Assembly: GCA_012295275.1 (NCBI GenBank)
Contig: CM022677.1
Location: 10,742,521-10,797,520, forward strand
Origin: Chrysomallon squamiferum
Lineage: Eukaryota; Mollusca; Gastropoda; Neomphalida; Peltospiridae
Direction: 5' to 3'
DNA: 55,000 bases
Shown here: positions 1-12,233 of the stretch, one piece after another
Position numbering within the stretch: position 1 is the stretch's first letter
How the letters are laid out: each line of letters starts with the position of its first letter
Position numbers and translations under genes: made by a program
The notes under the pieces: model-generated
Databases searched by the model: none
What the model was told of the DNA's origin: nothing
Seen by the model: the letters and a program-made list of their open reading frames with translations, nothing else

Positions 1-270
1 AAAAAAAAGTAAAATAAATAAAATAAAAGCCTGATGTATCTCCACTAAGGACAAGTAATACATTCCTTTCTTCAATTTCTCAAACAGTTGTGTGAATTGC
101 CAGATGCATGATTCATCATTTTCTGAACAAAAACAAACTCCAGGAAGTGATGTGTTTTCAGTGTTGTATTTTGTAGATTTTGTCACCATAATCCAAAGAC
201 TTCATTTCTAGGGTTAAAAAAAAATCCTTTGAATATTATCTCATGGTAGATGTTCAGTAATATATATGTT

Positions 271-330
271 GTGTGTGTGTGTGTGTGTGTTGTGTGTGTG
301 TCTGTGTGTGTCTGTGTGTGTGTGTGTGTG
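271..330. repeat. (GT)n microsatellite
   Basis: An interrupted run of GT dinucleotides with occasional CT and TT interruptions. Confidence 0.9.
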
Positions 331-1000
331 TTTCCTAATTCCATAACTCAGTGATAATACCGGCCTTAATAATGCCTCATCTGACAAATGCTTTTTTGTA
401 ATTTTGTGTTTTGTTTGCGCTTCAGCTAACTTTTTCAAAAGGTTTGATCTTTTTTGTACAGGTCATAAAATAAAAATAAAAATTAACCATGTAAAACATA
501 CTGAACAGTAAAAGATATATTAGGATAGGTTTATTATTTAATATGTACTTTTAATTATTAATGTAAATTCTCTGAATGTATTCTCCATATTTACCAAGTT
601 AGATTTTGTTATTTTTGGTATTTATAATTTTTGAAATTATCAGAACAAAAAAACAAAAAAGAATTTCTGAGAATCTCAAATATCAACAACTCTGTATGAT
701 AAAATTATTGAATAAGACAGAAAAAAATCACTAGAAAGATTATATTGCATGAGAAATAGAGAGGGAATGAAATCCCTAAGTATAAACAGTGTTAACAGAA
801 ATAATATTTAATTAAATTACTTGAACAGAGAGAGAGAGAGATAATAACATATAGTTGTAATATATACCATCTCTGTCTCTCTTGTGTTCTTGTTCACTCA
901 TTGTCTTTGCAATTATTTCTCTCTTGCTTTTACTTTGACCTCCTTTCATTTATTTTCTCTCTCTATTTTATCTCTTTGACTTTCTCAGTTGATTCTGTAT

Positions 1001-1002
<2 letters not shown>

Positions 1003-1061
<59 letters not shown>

Positions 1062-1157
1062 GCCAATTTTTTAATTTTCTCATTCTAGTATATGTCAATA
1101 TAATATTATAAACAAGAAAATTAAAATCAATGAACATATACACATCCATATACTCAT

Positions 1158-1217
<60 letters not shown>
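1003..1217. repeat. Facing (CT)n and (GA)n microsatellites
   Basis: A pure CT tract at about 1,003-1,058 is followed about 100 bp later by a GA tract at about 1,166-1,217. On one strand the two tracts are complementary, so they could pair as a long imperfect hairpin. Confidence 0.85.
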
Positions 1218-1222
<5 letters not shown>

Positions 1223-1489
1223 CATGTTAAAAGGAAGAGTAGTTAATCAGTGTTACTTGAACAGAGAGAGAGAGTAACAGAATGAAAACAAAATACTGAG
1301 GAAGAGAGAGAAAGAACGAAATACTGAGAGGGAGAGAGGTGTGTAAGTAGTTAAGTAAAGTGTCAACAAGAAGTGAGTTTAATCAAACTGTTCAACACTG
1401 TCAGTACACAAGTGAATCGATCTCACAAAGAAATCAGTTAAGGCTTTCTCAGGCTGAAGGCAAATTCTGGAGTTTCATCACCACTTAGA

Positions 1490-2110
1490 CAACCTGATTG
1501 ATGGCGAAAAGAAATACTGAATTAAAACCCTTCCAATGTCTGCTAAAACCTGTGTGTATACAGAGACATGATCGTGTTAAAACTTACTAAAAAAGATTAT
1601 TTGATACAGATAGATCCATTTTAGACCCTGTTTATTAAAACTTGTATTACAGAGACGTGTATTAAAACTTGTATTATAGAGACGTGATATTGATAAAAAC
1701 TTACCCCAAGAATATGTGACACTGACTGATTGACACAGAAAAGAACCATTTTAGAGTAAACCCTGTTAAGTAAAACTTGTATATATATAGAGAGAGAGAG
1801 AGACATATTGATATTGTTAAGAATTTACCAAAAAAACACACAAAAAAAAAAAAAACATGAATAAATAAAAAAAAAAAAAAAAAAAAAAAGAAGAGGTATT
1901 GCTAATTGACAGAAAGAAAAAACTAATTGAATTAAGACCATTCCATGGTCAACCTAGTTATTAAAACTTATATAATATATGTGTGTGTGTGTGTAGAAAC
2001 ATGATACTGTTAAAAACATTAAAAAAAGAAAAAAAACCCAAAAGATACTGATTAATGAAGAAAAGAAAATTTCATTGTAAACCCTATTTGCTACAAATCT
2101 TTGTTATACT
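1490..2110. repeat. Diverged tandem repeat, unit about 130-150 bp
   Basis: A block containing 'ACTGATTGA', 'GAAAAGAA', 'CCATTTTAGA', 'ACCCTG', 'TTAAAACTTGTAT', 'AGAGACATGAT' and 'GTTAAAAACTTACC' recurs about four times in the same order. Copies differ by small indels and by internal GA or GT microsatellites. No coding potential is visible. Confidence 0.6.
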
Positions 2111-2390
2111 ATAAGTTAAAACTTACAATTTGAAATATATTGCCAAACTAATAATTAAAATCATATAGTTAAAACGTAGTGTTAAACTGTATAGTTAGAA
2201 CATGTATTTAACATGATACTGTAAGTTTCTAAATAGTTTGTTTTTAACTGTAAGATGATACATTTTGAAACTGACTATATTCATATCAGGAACATTAACT
2301 CAGTTTAAAAAGATAATCACAGATTATGTTTTGACTAGATTAAAACTTTCTGACAAACTGTATTAGCTCAGTGATTATTGCTTGACTGCA

Positions 2391-2403
2391 ATTATTATTA
2401 TTA

Positions 2404-2442
<39 letters not shown>
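2391..2442. repeat. (ATT)n microsatellite
   Basis: Trinucleotide ATT run with one interruption near its start. Confidence 0.9.
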
Positions 2443-2444
<2 letters not shown>

Positions 2445-2809
2445 TCTATTGAGTTAATTTGTGTTTTTCTGCTAAATCTGAAAGTATAAACTGTTATAAA
2501 TCATGAGGACACTACAGAAAACCCCCACAAAAAACAAAGAAATTTAATGGATTATTTATTTATTTATTTATAATTTTTATTTATTTATAATTTTATTTAT
2601 TTTGTTTTCTTCTTTTAATTAATAATTTATCAAATTGATACTTGATAACATTAGCTTTATATCCTTTTTCATTTTTATCAATCTAAGTTTTCTTTGAGTT
2701 TAGAAATATTTTCTTATTATACTTTAATGTTGTTAATATTATTACTGCTGCTATGATTATTATAAAACTACAATTTTCTAGGAGTATAAAGACAACTACT
2801 GTTACTAAA

Positions 2810-3135
2810 TCAACAACTACTACAATACCACTGTTATAACATGTACTAATACCACTACTGTAATTACTGCTGCCAGGAGGTCAATCTTTACACAGCTGTT
2901 ACCATGACACCTCAACAACAGCATTACAACTACAACAACAGCAACAACAACAACTACTACTACTACAATTTCTACTCTACCATTACTACTACTATAGCAA
3001 CCACTTCCACTATTATTTAAAATAACATCTGCATGGATGTCATTATTCACATGCTTCATGAAACAACCACAACCACAACAACAACAACAGCTACTACTAC
3101 TACTACTACTGCTACTACTACCACCATTACTATTT
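2810..3135. repeat. Degenerate ACT/CAA trinucleotide region
   Basis: Mixed ACT, ACA and CAA triplets give spurious poly-Ser, poly-Val and poly-Thr open frames. A short segment containing 'AACATCTGC', 'GGTCATTATTCACA' and 'CTTCA' occurs twice, near 3,020-3,060 and 3,140-3,175, which points to a local duplication. Confidence 0.6.
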
Positions 3136-3339
3136 AAAATAACATCTGCTGGGAGGTCATTATTCACACACTTCAGATCATGAAACCAGATCCCTGGACA
3201 AGGACAGAGGAAACAATGAATTCCCAGGACAGTTCAGACTAAATGTTTACTCAGACACAAGCAGGTTCCAAGATCTTCCCATCCCTCTGGAAATCAATTA
3301 ACCACATCATATTACAGGGCTCACGCATGCTTGTAGTGG

Positions 3340-3800
3340 ATTTTTCTCTCTGATATTAGTTTGAAGATATTTTTCTCGTTAAGTTACCTACCACAAGAGT
3401 ATGTATGTAGTTCAAGTTCAAGTTCACTTGTAACGGCACACAGAATCTCTCTCTGGTTGTTAATATTAGTTCGGTGATATACTTAAGTTACATTACTAGT
3501 GGTAGTAGTTGTAGTTGTAATAGTAGCAGTAGCAGTTGTAGTTGTAGTAGTTTTGGATATACAGGGTCCAGACTCATTTGTAATTGTCTCTCTGATTGTT
3601 AACATTAATTTTGGTGACATACTTAAATTACTGCTAGTGGTAATTGTAGTAGGTGTAGTTGTAGTAGAAGTAGTAGTTTTGTATATCACAGGTCAAAGTT
3701 TGCTTGTAGAGACATATAAAATGTTTTTCTGGCTGTTAATATTAGCTTGATGATATTTTTAAGTAGTAGTAGTTATAGTTGTAGTAATTGTTGTAGTAAT
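3340..3800. repeat. Diverged tandem repeat, unit about 105-140 bp
   Basis: The core 'TCTCTCTG.TTGTTAA.ATTA' followed by 'GGTGA.ATACTTAA.TTA' and a run of GTA triplets appears about four times, starting near 3,340, 3,447, 3,585 and 3,720. Triplet arrays have grown inside each copy to different lengths. Confidence 0.55.
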
Positions 3801-3865
3801 AGTAACAGTTGAAGGGTAGTGGATTTAGTTATATTAATAGCAAGCAACAGAAGTAGCTGTAGTAG

Positions 3866-3870
<5 letters not shown>

Positions 3871-3936
<66 letters not shown>
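3871..3936. repeat. Compound (CT)n(AT)n microsatellite
   Basis: A pure CT run passes directly into an AT run. Confidence 0.9.
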
Positions 3937-4622
3937 AAAGAGAGATTGTAACAAAAACTGAGAGATAGTCACTTGCAACCTCAATAGACAATTATTATTT
4001 AAAATGGCTTGTTTTGAACTTTGACATTTTTCAAACCAAAAAAACCCAGATAGCTGGGAATGTATCCATTCATTATAACTCACTGGTTTGTTTTTAGTTT
4101 ATTTTCTTACTTTTATTATTATTATTATTATTATAATAATATAATCAAATAAAACATGATAAAAAAAAATAAAAAATAAATAATAATAATAATAATAATA
4201 AGATAAAATAAAATAAACATAAATTAAACACAAAATAAAATGAAATGAAATAAAAAGAATATTTTAAAAATACTTGGCTGTAGTGACAGCTAGATCTGGC
4301 AGTTAAGCCCACAGCAGTTGAACAGTTTTGACTGTAAAACGTATAGAGTCTGCTTAAACAAACATTTCTCTGCAACAGTTGTTAGCTGGACACACACTAC
4401 TTTTTTTGATATGCAAATTAATGGTTCATGCACATGTGCATTCTCATTTGAATGTGTTTTGTTGGTTTATTCATGCTCATGTGGTTATCAATAACAAATC
4501 GTATTATTTTTTTTTTATATACATATTTTTTGCATAGTGTTAATGTGAATTATAAAAGAAAATGTTCCTGTTATTCTTTAGTTTCTATTTTGTTAATTTC
4601 TAACATTTTACTGAAAAGGAAT

Positions 4623-4623
<1 letters not shown>

Positions 4624-4658
<35 letters not shown>

Positions 4659-4667
4659 ATATATGTG

Positions 4668-4706
<39 letters not shown>
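4624..4706. repeat. Compound (ATCT)n(GT)n microsatellite
   Basis: A tetranucleotide ATCT run is followed by a short AT run and then a GT run. Confidence 0.9.
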
Positions 4707-4707
<1 letters not shown>

Positions 4708-5134
4708 ATATAGATATAGCTACATAAAGGTATATATATAAATAGATAATTTAAAAGTAACTATCAAATTATATTTTACTTATAGAGAGAGTGAAAGTAT
4801 GATTATAATCACATATTGTATATTACTGTTTTTATCCCAAAATATAGACTTGATACAAAGATGCAGATAGAGAGAATTGTGTCTGTATGTGTATATCAGT
4901 ATTTAAATCATAAAACTGACAGAGAGAGTCAGAAAGAGATAGATATGTATGTTTTTCGTGTTTGTATATGTGTAATTTAAATAATGTTTATAATTATATG
5001 CACAACATCCCTTGTTTACAGATACAAACACACAACATACAATGCAACATGCACAATTGCAAAGACATTTGCATACAAATACTCATGGACATACATATGT
5101 ATGTACACAGTGCAAAGACACTTGCACCCAGATG

Positions 5135-5175
5135 CACACACACACACACACACACACCCCACACACACACACAGA

Positions 5176-5223
<48 letters not shown>
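5135..5223. repeat. (CA)n microsatellite
   Basis: A long CA tract with a few interruptions. Both strands read as spurious His/Thr or Cys/Val open frames here, which are not genes. Confidence 0.9.
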
Positions 5224-5227
<4 letters not shown>

Positions 5228-5661
5228 AAGCCATACGCAGTCTGCTAAAATCAGTTGCATACACTGATTCATTATGAACAAACACATCTGAACAGTGTGG
5301 TTGCTAAAAGTCAGTTTGTGTTGTTGACTGAAGAGTTTTAATGAAAATCAACAGTCAGGTGGAGAACACTGAGTGTCATGTCTCTCTGACTTTGTTGAAG
5401 TAAGTAATGCTTAACAACAGTGTTTTGTTATATGTTTATACAATATCATACTGTCATGTATAAATAACAGGATTTATTATAGAGTGAGAATAGAGAGAGA
5501 AAGAAAGATAGACAAGAAAGTAAGAGAGAGAGAGATCAAGTGAGCAAGGACAGTAATGTACTTGTAAATGCAGTTACTGGTATTAGTGGTTACTTGTTGT
5601 AATCAGTCAGGTTTGTATTCTAATCAGCATATAAACACACACACATATACATGTGGTATTT

Positions 5662-5667
<6 letters not shown>

Positions 5668-5720
<53 letters not shown>

Positions 5721-5804
5721 TCTGTATTCTAATCGATATCTAAATACAGAAAATGAATAGAAACACACACACACAGGCATATACATTCATGTGCAGACAT
5801 CCAT

Positions 5805-5836
<32 letters not shown>
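5668..5836. repeat. (GA)n and (CA)n microsatellites
   Basis: A pure GA tract at about 5,668-5,718 and a CA tract at about 5,801-5,850, separated by unique sequence. Confidence 0.85.
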
Positions 5837-5840
<4 letters not shown>

Positions 5841-6409
5841 ACACACACATACAGAAATCAGAAAAACAGAAAGACTGATATCTGTATAAGTTTGAGATAG
5901 AAAGAGAGAGAGAGAGAGGATTGAAAGTTTAATTTATTTGTAAATGAGGTAACTGGTAGTTAATGTTTGTGTAATCTCTGCTGAATGCTTAAACAGATCT
6001 CTATTCTAATCAGAGATATCCACAGCATGCAGATAACTTAATTTGCATATTTAATCAATAACACACACGTACATATTCTCATGCATTGAATAATTTCTTT
6101 TTTTAACCATATATTTCTTGGTTTTTTGTTCTGTGAGAAATCATGTTTGAAGGATTGAGGAATGTTAAGACTTTGTGTTTTGCATGTTGTTAGTGAAAAA
6201 GTAAACTCTATTTGGAGATTATAGGGAATGTAGGAGGATGGCAAGAATGATGAAGAGAGAGCGAGAGAGGAGGAAAAAGTAAATCTAAATTGAAATGTAA
6301 CGAGGGAAAAGCAATAGCCCCCTCCCACTAAAAGAAATAAAAGAAATAAGAGGAGAAGAAAATATTTTTTAATCTATAAAATATTCTGTGAAATCATGTT
6401 TCTGCTTGC

Positions 6410-6840
6410 AAAGAAACAGAGAGATAGTGAGAGAGAGAGACAGACTGTGACAGAGAGAGAAAATAGAGAGAAAAACAGCCAGAGAGACAGGAGAAGGAGA
6501 GACAGATTGTGACAGAGACAGAGAGAGAGAGAGAGAGAGAAAGAAAACAGAGAGACAGGAGAAGGATAATAAAAAATGAGGGAGTGAAAGTGATGGAAAG
6601 AGGAATAGAAAAAAAAAGAAAAATTAAAATTAAAAAAATGTTGAGAAAGATTAAAATGGGGAAACAAGGAGGAATTCTATGAAAAATAGATAGGAAAGGG
6701 GATGAAAGAAAAAGAAAATTGTAGAAAAAAGAAAAAATAAGAGAGAAAAAGAGAAGCAGAAAAAGATGGAGAGAACAGAAACAGAAGGAAAACTTGGGAG
6801 AGATAAAAAAACAATCTAAAGAGAAAGGAAAAAAAAAAAA
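6410..6840. repeat. Long purine-rich (GA/A) tract
   Basis: About 430 bp in which the plus strand is almost entirely purine, built of GAGAGA, GACAG and AAGAAA motifs. Homopurine tracts of this kind can form triplex DNA (known property). No function is visible. Confidence 0.6.
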
Positions 6841-7329
6841 ATTACAGATTATTTTCAGCGATAATGTTGCATGATATATTGTTCTAAATTGGTGACGTTG
6901 TTTCCGATTGCTCTCACATGAAATGGTGACATGCTAAGTGGTGATGTTGATAAGTTTCCTGTACAACAGCTTTCACAGTGTCATGTTTCATGTTGTATAA
7001 CTTATTAAGTGTAGGTGTTTTAAGAGAATCATGTTTTTTTAAATTATTTCTTTACTAAAATTGTTTATGGGGGATTTATACATTTTTACTGTTATGTTTT
7101 ACATTTACATTGCCATCTTTGTTTTCAAATTATTTTATTCTTAATTTTAATCCTGTTTTGCTATATTAATTCAAACATGTATGACCTATGTACATACATA
7201 CACCCAATCAAAGATACGTTATACATATATATATATACATATATACATAATACACATATACATACACTCATTCAGATATCCATAGGTAATATAAAATATA
7301 TTTTTCAGTGTAGAAAGTGTTTATCCTGT

Positions 7330-7494
7330 AAAAAAAAAAAAAATAATAATAATAATAATAATAAAAATATTACTACTACTACTACTGATAATAATAATAG
7401 CAGTAGTAGCAGTAATACTAGTAGCAACAGTGGTAGTTGTAGCAGTAGTTGATGCAGCAGTAATAATAATTATAATAATAATAATATCATGACG

Positions 7495-7531
<37 letters not shown>

Positions 7532-7545
7532 TAATAATAATAATA
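7330..7545. repeat. (AAT)n with (AGT)n microsatellites
   Basis: A poly-A start is followed by AAT triplets, then ACT/AGT triplets, then a second AAT array. Confidence 0.85.
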
Positions 7546-7940
7546 AGGATTGTGTCTAGACGGTTCCAAATGCCAGGCAATCAACTGAAAAGATAATTAA
7601 AAAATCTGAGAACTGATGTTATTAAAGTTTTCAAAAGATTGGTCTTTCTTTTTTTTTTTTTTTTTCTTTTTTCTATTTCCTCTCTCTCAACTTCTACAAT
7701 ATTAAAGGAACTGCACTAAGAGACAGAAAAACAAAAAAAATGTTCCTTCTTACAGATTGCAGTGAACAGTACTATTGAGTATATTTTCAATTTTTTCAAT
7801 TTTTCTGTTACTTTCTAAATTTTATTGCTGGCTCTGTATCTGAATCTGTATTTGGTTGTCTGTTTGACTGTCTCTTTTTATATCTTTCACTTCTTAATAT
7901 TTTCATCCACACTCTCAACTTTCTCTCTTCATCATAAAAT

Positions 7941-7941
<1 letters not shown>

Positions 7942-7990
<49 letters not shown>

Positions 7991-8030
7991 TCATACATAC
8001 ACAGACTTTCATATATATATATATATATAT
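7942..8030. repeat. (CA)n and (AT)n microsatellites
   Basis: A pure CA tract at about 7,942-7,988, then a short AT tract near 8,012-8,030. Confidence 0.9.
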
Positions 8031-8385
8031 AAAAACACAACATAAAATCATTCACACTCACACATGCCCACATATATCACATATACAAACACACACCATA
8101 GCTGATGGTCTTTTCTTTCTTCATACACATTTACATTCACTTTTCTGCAATCCTTGGACAATCTTTATTTGATAGTAACTGGCCTACTGAGGCCAGCACC
8201 AACAAGAACAACATTTATCAAGATTGTCACATCAATTTGTTACTGCAGGAGAAAACACAAAAGAGAGCTGTAATGCAATTGAGTAATAAACTGGGTTAAT
8301 TTTGGAATGTAATTGTTTTAAATGTCATGAGACACTTAAAGCTGATGACCGAGTGAGGTCTTCTAATCATAATGAATTAAATTAA

Positions 8386-8389
<4 letters not shown>

Positions 8390-8432
<43 letters not shown>
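8390..8432. repeat. (GA)n microsatellite
   Basis: Uninterrupted GA dinucleotides about 370 bp upstream of the first SLC6-like exon. Confidence 0.9.
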
Positions 8433-8435
<3 letters not shown>

Positions 8436-8800
8436 AAATGAAATAAGAGAAAGAGAACAATGAGAAACAGATTAGAGGGAGAGATTATTAATTTATTCCT
8501 TCATTACAAACTGTTTTAGGTGTGTGTTATTGAGGTTTTTTTCCAATCCAACAAGAACTCCTATAAATAATAATAAGCATTAATAAGTAATCACAAATTA
8601 CAGTTTTATATATTTATAACAGAAGAATTACATGATATGGAACATGTATGTATGTATACCATGCTAATATTATGCACAAAAGAAGGAAAATTGCAGAAAT
8701 GTATTGCATTCTGGGATAGCTAAGGTTAACAGGTAACAGCAACAAAAATGTGTAATTACACAATGACAATGTAACTCATTAAATTATTTTTTCTTTACAG

Positions 8801-8956
8801 GTTTATAAACAGTCATTTAATGAATCTAACAATGGTTGAGAAACAGACATTATTAGCAAAATCACCATTTATAATTCAACACTGATAATATAACAAGCTG
8901 CCACTGCTGGATATCTGGTTGTACATAGCACAGGGAGATAACTCAGAAGTGCAGTC
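8801..8956 (+). other. 5' UTR part of the first recognised SLC6-like exon
   Basis: A pyrimidine-rich acceptor ending TTTCTTTACAG at 8,800 precedes this segment, so an untranslated exon probably lies further upstream. The segment has a TAA at 8,939-8,941 in frame with the ATG at 8,957. That stop supports the ATG as the true start. Confidence 0.55.
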
Positions 8957-9283
8957 ATGGACTACATACCACAGTGGAATCCTATTCAGTTTATTTTCAT
9001 CTCCGTCTTCACCATTTACATTTCATTTCTGAGAATTCCATTTGGTAAGTTTAACTGTATTTGTTTGCACATTATTAATATTACATTTCTTATTCATATT
9101 TTTTCTTTTCTGTTCAACACATGTGCACATGCTCATACAAACATATAGTTGTAATGCACATCTGTCTGTTGTGCTGTTCTTCACTCATTGCCTCTGTTTA
9201 ATCTCTTTCTCATTATTTCTCTCTTTCTTTCACTTGACCTCCTTTCATTATTTGTTTTCTCTCTTTCTCAGTATGCTCTATCT

Positions 9284-9339
<56 letters not shown>

Positions 9340-9446
9340 CTCTCTCATACCATTGTTTTTAATTTTCTCATTCTAATATATGTAAATGTATATTATGAAC
9401 AAGAAAATTAAAAACAGTGAACACACACACACATTTTATATATATA

Positions 9447-9486
<40 letters not shown>

Positions 9487-10624
9487 ACACACACAGACAC
9501 ATACACACACTAAGCCATGCACATATAATAATATTTGTGTTGCTTTTACAGGGGGTGTATCAGTGATAGCTGTATATTTGATGTTAGTTGTTTTCTGTGT
9601 GCCAGCACTATTTGTGCAACTCAAACTAGGAAGTTACCTGCAGAAAGGAATTGTGGGAATATTTTCCATGTATTTTCCAATATGGAAAGGTATTCGCTTT
9701 TTACTAGTTCTTACTTTGAATGTGGAATAATAGAAAAAAAATAAATAAATAAATAAATAAAAAAAAAAAATAAAAAATTAGAAGGAATGAAAAGTGGAAT
9801 TATTCAAAAATATTGCTATTTAGGCTGTTTTAGTGTCCTTTTTTACTGGTGTTTTTTTTTCTAATAATATATAGTCTTTTTGGGGGGTAATTGTTTTTAT
9901 TATATAATTATTAATAATATTATTATTCATCATCTTGATCATTATCATTATTATTACTATTATTACTATTATTTGTATCATTAAACTTACTAAACATGCA
10001 TATTCTTTCTTCTTTCCTTCAAGGTGTTGGCATAGCCGCCTTGCTTCATCTCCTCATCAGCATCACCAACTTCGCCCCCATCGTCGCTCAGTTTGGGACG
10101 TATGCCTTCATCGCTATATCTGAGAAACCCTACGTGTGGGGCAGCTGCTCCAAGATAAAAAACGTCAAACTCTGCTATGATGATGATTGGACCGCCTCGT
10201 ACGTTTATATGTATATATGTCTTACTTTTATAGTTTATATGTCTTACTTTTATACTTTATATGTCTTACTTTTATACTTTGTGTGTGTTTATGTGTCTTA
10301 CTTTTATACTTTGTGTGTGTTTATATTTGTCTTACTTTTATATTTTGTTTGTGTTTATATGTGTCTTACTTTTATCCTTTGTGTGTGTTTATATTTGTCT
10401 TACTTTTATACTTTGTGTGTGTTTATATGTGTCTTACTTTTATACTTTGTGTGTGTTTATATGTATATGTCTTACTTTTATTTTATACTTTTGTGTGTTA
10501 TATGCATATTTGTCTTACTTTTATTTTATACTTTTGTGTGTTTTATATATATATATATATGTGTCTTCTTTTTATTTTATACTTTGATCTGTGTGTGTGT
10601 TTTGTGTTTCTATGGGTGTGTGTG

Positions 10625-10656
<32 letters not shown>

Positions 10657-12157
10657 TATATACATGTATTTATCATTGTGTGGCATGTGCTTGTGCTTTG
10701 TGTGTGTGTATATATTTATGTTTCTCCTTTTATACTATTTGTCTCTATGTTTGTATCTCTGTAAGTACATGTGTGTGTGTACATGTGTGTGTATACTGTG
10801 TGTGTGTGTGTGTGTATATGTATTTGTATATATAGCTATATATATATATATATATGTAACTGCATCTCTATGTATGTATGTAATTTTGTAGCTGTCTGTG
10901 TATGTGTGTATATATATATATATATGCACAAACATGAATTTAAATATATATGTATGTCTATATATTACATATCTATCAGTCTCTTTGAGAAAGTGAAAGG
11001 AGAAAAATATTCTCAGCTTAATTAGAACAGATAAAACTAGCTTAGTTTTCTTTCATCAAACCATTCACTTTATACAAAAACAATAGGTTATTTGCTGGAG
11101 GCAGGAAAGTCATTACAATCAAAATAACAATAAGTTTTAAATCAATAAAAACAAATTAACAGAGTTATTAACAGAGCAAAAAAATAATAAATAATTAAGA
11201 AAAAAGAAAAAAGAAATAGTCTTTAACACAGTAATAATACTATTATAAAAATAAATTGAAAACAAAATACTGAAATAATTAAATCAGTATAAATATTTTT
11301 TTATTATCACTGTTTTAAAATATACAATCACTTCTCTGTCAGTTTTAGAATGTAATTTTATTATTATTATTTTTTTTACTTTCTACAAATAATTATTTCA
11401 TTTTGGTGTGAGAGAGTTTTTAAGCTTTGTCGATGAATTTAATTATTGACGAAGCAATCATGGTTCATATGTTGCTGATGTTTTAACTACATTACTGCTC
11501 CTGCTATAGATATTGATTTTTAGCACTTACCACCAACCAATTAAGTTAGAGTTGACTCCCTTTGATTAGGTTTCCAATTCCTGGAGGTACAAAAATGCAA
11601 TTACCATCTAGTCCCATTTTCTTCATCTTATAATGAAGTTCTTATTATACTTTATAGTAATAAATATAAATTATTATTATCAATATATAAATATAACATT
11701 ATATAAAAAAAAAAAAAAAAAAAATGATTCATTGAATTATAAGGATTTTGCTTATTTATATAAGATGATATATGTAAATAGATTAGGTGTGTGATATTGT
11801 AGGTTGTTTTTTTGTCATTTGTTTTTATATTTATTTATTTATTATCACAAAACTAGAAAAAAGAAAAATCCCCCCAGAATTTTATTTATTTATTTATTAC
11901 CACAAAACTGAAAAAAAAAAAAAAAAAAACAGAAAAATCACCTAAAAGCTTTAGACTATATCAAATAATAATTTAGTTGCTAAAGACAAGTGTTTATAAT
12001 AAAACAGTAAAGAATGTGAAACTGTGGCTTAATGATATTTTTAGTACAAAAAAAAAAAAACATAACAGAATGTCACATAATTTAACAATATTTGGACAAT
12101 GATGAATATGTATTTTTGAAAGTTTTTAATATTTATTTATTTATTTATTTATTTTTA

Positions 12158-12233
<76 letters not shown>

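Larger units (their letters stand above)
1..8800. other. Repeat-rich flank without a recognisable gene
   Basis: I see no conserved protein or RNA gene here on either strand. The open frames present are translations of microsatellites or chance A+T-rich frames. The interval holds GT, CT, GA, CA, ATT, ACT and ATCT repeats, a purine-rich tract at about 6,410-6,840, and two sets of diverged tandem repeats described separately. It lies upstream of the SLC6-like gene, so it may contain that gene's promoter and untranslated first exon, but I could not locate either. Confidence 0.6.

Noticed and set aside
4962-5287. Overlapping open frames on both strands, rich in His/Thr and Cys/Val
   Set aside because: They are translations of CA and GT dinucleotides with no conserved residues. 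The same holds for frames over ATT, ACT and GA arrays throughout the window.
9996-10891. Open frames of up to 279 residues running from exon 3 into Tyr/Cys/Val-rich sequence
   Set aside because: Only 10,024-10,198 is SLC6-like. The rest is a minisatellite after a GTACGT donor, and the next exons continue the family sequence in phase.
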